A DNA stretch of 64,000 nt from Whalleya microplaca (taxonomy: Eukaryota; Ascomycota; Sordariomycetes; Xylariales; Xylariaceae): contig MU385717.1 in NCBI GenBank assembly GCA_022497155.1, positions 248,001 through 312,000 on the forward strand, read 5' to 3'. Position 1 is the first letter of the stretch; each line of letters opens with the position of its first letter. Shown in pieces: positions 61,316-64,000 of the stretch. Under the pieces are notes generated by a model. That model was not told the origin of the DNA. It saw only the letters and a list, made by a program, of their open reading frames with translations, and ran no database searches. The position numbers and the translations under genes are program-made.

Positions 61316-61582
61316 TACTGCGAGTACTGCGAGTACTGCGAGTACTGTATTTTTCTTCACGACACATATCTCACATATCTCACATATCTCACATATCCCA
61401 CATATCTCGTTGATCTCATATTCTGACTTTCCTACCTGTCCAGACCACTGAAAAGACGTCGAATCATTCTTCTGCGACGCCGAATCGGGCCAATTGCATA
61501 CTCACCACTCTCCTTCACTCTCCTTCACTCTCATTCACAGCAGCGCACTCCTCTTTGTGTCCTTGCGTCCTTGCGTCCTTGC
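61316..61582. repeat. Run of four unrelated short tandem repeats
   Basis: Successive arrays: GCGAGTACT-type 9-bp units (61316-61347), CACATATCT 9-bp units x5 (61363-61407), ACTCTCCTTC 10-bp units x3 (61506-61538) and GTCCTTGC 8-bp units x3 (61559-61582). All lie in the presumed promoter or leader of the GT34 gene. Confidence 0.85.
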
Positions 61583-62030
61583 ATGTCGCATCAGCCACCT
61601 AAGTCATTAGCCCTTGGCTCCCTAATCATCCGAATCCGTTGATATCCAAACACACGGCGCGAGACAACCAACAACCAACAACCGCCAACTTCGAGTACTG
61701 CCGCCCGCCGTCCTCGAATCATAAATCCAAACCCCTAGTCGCGAAAGCCGGGTTTCATCCTTCCCGCCAGCAACGACTCGAAAAGTGGCGTCTCTAAGCC
61801 CCGACGACGAGGTCGCCTCCTCATCCTTCAGCACCCGCCCTACCATCGGCCACCATCGGAGACGCTCGTCCGCATCCGGCGACTCAGGCGGCCGTCGCGT
61901 CTCGCCTCTGCGTCTGGGCCACCAGGCCCAGTACTTGCAGCCCACTCTGAGCCCCATCCCCGGTATGTTCGCAAAGCAAGCTGTGTGACTGTGTGACTTG
62001 CGGCCGGATAGCCGTGACCTGCTGCTGCTG

Positions 62031-62070
62031 CTGACTGACTGACTGACTGACTGACTGACTGACTGACTGA
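62031..62070. repeat. (CTGA)n microsatellite in GT34 leader intron
   Basis: Ten consecutive CTGA units just upstream of a CCACAG acceptor-like site at 62089-62094. They lie inside the likely 5' leader intron (donor GTATGT near 61962). Confidence 0.9.
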
Positions 62071-62110
62071 CATGTGTTTTGTTTGCGCCACAGGTACCCC
62101 CAATTTCCCC

Positions 62111-63759
62111 ATGTCCCTGAGCAGGAGTCCGTCTCCTGTGCCTGGCGGAGGATGGTCCTCTCCGGGCCTCAACATCTCCAACAGCGGCCGATCCACCCCG
62201 TCCAAGTCCTCCTTCTCCGGTCCGAACGGCGGTAACGTAACATGGGAGTCGGCGCGCCTCAAGAGCCAGGGCGTCACCGGTTACCCTTCGTTCTCGACAC
62301 AGAACCAGGGCTTCTTCACCCGCCACATGCGTCGCATCTCGAGTAGCCTGCCTTCTTTTAACGTGAGCGCGGACTACAGGGAGAAGGAGAAGCTGGGGCG
62401 GGGCCGGTGGAATATCCCCTTAGTAGGAAGGATCCGAGCTGTGGCGGCGCGTATGGGTAGGAAATGGAAAATCCGTGCCCTCATACTCGTTTTGTTTCTT
62501 CTCTGCTATACTCTTTTCTATGTCACTCGTGAGTCTCCCTAAATTGTATGGCGCTTATGCCTGGGTCTCTAACCATCTTGCAGCCCTATGGTACTATTGG
62601 AGAAGAACGAGCTGGTTAGGAGGCGGAGAGAAGTATGTCATCATTCTTGCGGCCAACATTGGGGGCGGCGTGATGGAATGGAAGGGCCCCCGAGAGTGGG
62701 CCATCGAAAGAGACAGCGTTCGGAACAAGCGAAAGTACGTCTCAAGATGGGGCTACGAGCTCGAGATCGTCGACATGAGCACGAAAAAGCGGTACGCTCA
62801 TGAATGGCGAGAGAGCTGGGAGAAGGTGGATAGTATCAGAAACAGCTTTAGGAAATATCCGAAAGCGGAATGGTGAGTTGCGAATATGCTACGAGGTTCT
62901 ATCACATTACGCTGACATATTCCCAGGATCTGGTGGCTGGACCTCAATACATTCATCATGGAACCTTCTTATTCTCTCCAACATCATATATTCAACAACT
63001 TGGATAAAAACATCTACCGCGACATCAACGAGTACAACCCGCTTAATATCTCTCACCCCCTTACAGCCAACTACCTAGACCCCGTCTCGTTGAGCCCCGT
63101 AGGAGACGGGAATGTTGATTCCGTGAACCTTGTCCTTCCTCAGGACTGTTCGGGCTTTAATTTGGGCTCCTTTTTCATCAGGCGAAGTGAGTGGACCGAC
63201 CGCCTCCTGGACATATGGTGGGATCCGGTCGCATACGAGCAGAAGCACATGCAGTGGGAACATAAGGAACAGGACGCACTGGAGCAGCTGTACACGACGC
63301 AGCCCTGGATTCGAAGCCAGTCAGCTTTCATCCCGCAACGATATATCAACAGCTTCCCAACCGGAGCTTGCTCTGATAACGGCAACGACAGCCGCATACA
63401 TTATAACCAGGACGATCGCGACTTTGTTGTAAATATGGCGGGTTGCGAATGGGGTCGTGATTGTTGGGGAGAGATGTACAACTTCCGCGAGCTCAGCTAC
63501 TACCTCAACCGAAACCCCTGGGAGCGGTTCAAGGAAGACCTTGTCGCTGTTCTCTGGTTCAAGTTGACGGGACAGAAAGTAAAATGTGAGTATACTTCCC
63601 TCCTACTCAATGCCCCTTTTCATCCTTGTTTCAAAACACAAGCTACTGCGGTACCCCCATTCCGGATCTTTCAGCCCATGAAACAGGTCTCACTCAATAT
63701 CAGCCCCAAATACAACTACGAGCAAATGGCAATGGCTAATTTTCGATACTGCAGTATAA
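62111..63759 (+). CDS. mnn10: GT34 alpha-1,6-mannosyltransferase (Mnn10-type), 456 aa
   Basis: Predicted Golgi type II membrane enzyme of family GT34 (Gma12/Mnn10), adding alpha-1,6-mannose during N-glycan outer-chain or cell-wall mannan synthesis. Exons 62111-62528, 62584-62872, 62927-63585 and a 5-nt coding exon 63755-63759. Start: ATG 62111 (MSLSRSPSPVPGGGWSSPGL); upstream in-frame sequence has no ATG and is likely a spliced leader. A basic, Ser-rich cytosolic tail precedes one membrane anchor (about residues 119-140, ALILVLFLLCYTLFYV). The lumenal domain has EKYVIILAANIGGGVMEWKG, the DxD-like site IWWLDLNTFIMEPS (D241), SGFNLGSFFIRRSEW, EQDALEQLY and AGCEWGRDCWGEMYNF. The end is inferred: splicing 63586-63754 makes GQKVKL then stop, the ending I expect for the family. 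Unspliced read-through would add ~70 unrelated residues and stop at 63806. Confidence 0.88.
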
Positions 63760-64000
63760 CCCAGTGGCATCCTAGCATCATAGATACTATGATCATGATG
63801 ATCTAGGTTGGATTTCGCCACGTTTTTGTGGAACCTTCTTCACGACAGCTCGGCCGAGTCACCTTTTGTCCCTTTGTAGCACTTCCCTCATGGCAATGCG
63901 ACTTCTGCTGCCACACATTATACCCATTTTTGCATTATAGTCAGGAGGAACACGTGACCCTGAACATTTTTTCTGGTGTCTATTACGACCACCAGCTTTA
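63760..64000. other. 3' flank of the GT34 gene
   Basis: The remaining 241 bp are presumably 3' untranslated region and downstream spacer. I see no further gene before the window end. Confidence 0.5.

Larger units (their letters stand above)
57490..62110. other. Gene-poor spacer upstream of tether and GT34 genes
   Basis: About 4.6 kb between divergently transcribed genes. It contains a (CA)n tract, a complete MITE with target duplication, a nested palindrome, a run of short tandem repeats, and the leader of the GT34 gene. A 104-codon minus frame at 58303-58617 has no recognisable motif and is not called. The rest is AT-rich unique sequence. Confidence 0.6.

Noticed and set aside
61622..62326. 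234-codon minus-strand frame with QSVSQSVSQSV run
   Set aside because: Antisense of the CTGA microsatellite and of the GT34 leader and exon 1; no family features.

Overview
The window is nuclear DNA of a filamentous ascomycete (Pezizomycotina, most likely a Sordariomycete). The evidence is short GT...AG introns of 48-200 bp, a Pezizomycotina-specific giant septal-tether-like protein, a velvet regulator, a fungal-type telomerase reverse transcriptase, and gene-poor spacers full of TACCTA/TAGGTA words and microsatellites. The class assignment is inference. No bacterial, viral or plasmid genes were seen, and I found no credible tRNA, rRNA or CRISPR.

Layout. (1) 1-2360, minus: 5' part of telomerase reverse transcriptase (six exons: N-terminal domain, RNA-binding domain with CP/QFP/T motifs, RT motif 1), cut by the window edge before the catalytic motifs. 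(2) 5382-11373, plus: 1957-aa Rho guanine nucleotide exchange factor with DH, BAR-like and C-terminal SH3 domains. (3) 11.4-18.3 kb: gene-poor spacer with a long (GA)n tract. (4) 18327-19998, plus: velvet regulator VelB, six exons, two tiny upstream ORFs. (5) 22256-22767, plus: small GRGGxGN-repeat (DUF3602/Par32-like) protein. (6) 24331-25577, plus: GNAT-type acetyltransferase, tail to tail with (7) uroporphyrinogen decarboxylase (25672-26939, minus). The latter shares a divergent promoter with (8) an orphan 708-aa, probably mitochondrial protein (27416-29542, plus). (9) 30958-33935, plus: Zn2Cys6 transcription factor whose first exon lies 198 bp upstream of the zinc-cluster exon. (10) 35482-57489, minus: a 7278-aa low-complexity protein of the 'involucrin repeat'/leashin type, about one third of the window. 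(11) 57.5-62.1 kb: spacer holding an intact 575-bp MITE with 43-bp perfect terminal inverted repeats and a perfect 9-bp target duplication. (12) 62111-63759, plus: GT34 alpha-1,6-mannosyltransferase (Mnn10 type).

The genes look like ordinary chromosomal neighbours, not a pathway cluster. Several act on hyphal architecture and development (RhoGEF, leashin-like tether, VelB, cell-wall mannosyltransferase), but nothing in the sequence shows co-regulation. The most unusual content is inside the giant tether gene. It has at least five distinct repeat families, including four evenly spaced copies of an IAASY(L/F)E motif, and an in-frame, stop-free 171-bp intron. The MITE and its neighbouring palindrome are the other notable items. 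Exon models were built by eye from splice consensus, reading frame and protein-family continuity; none has transcript support here.
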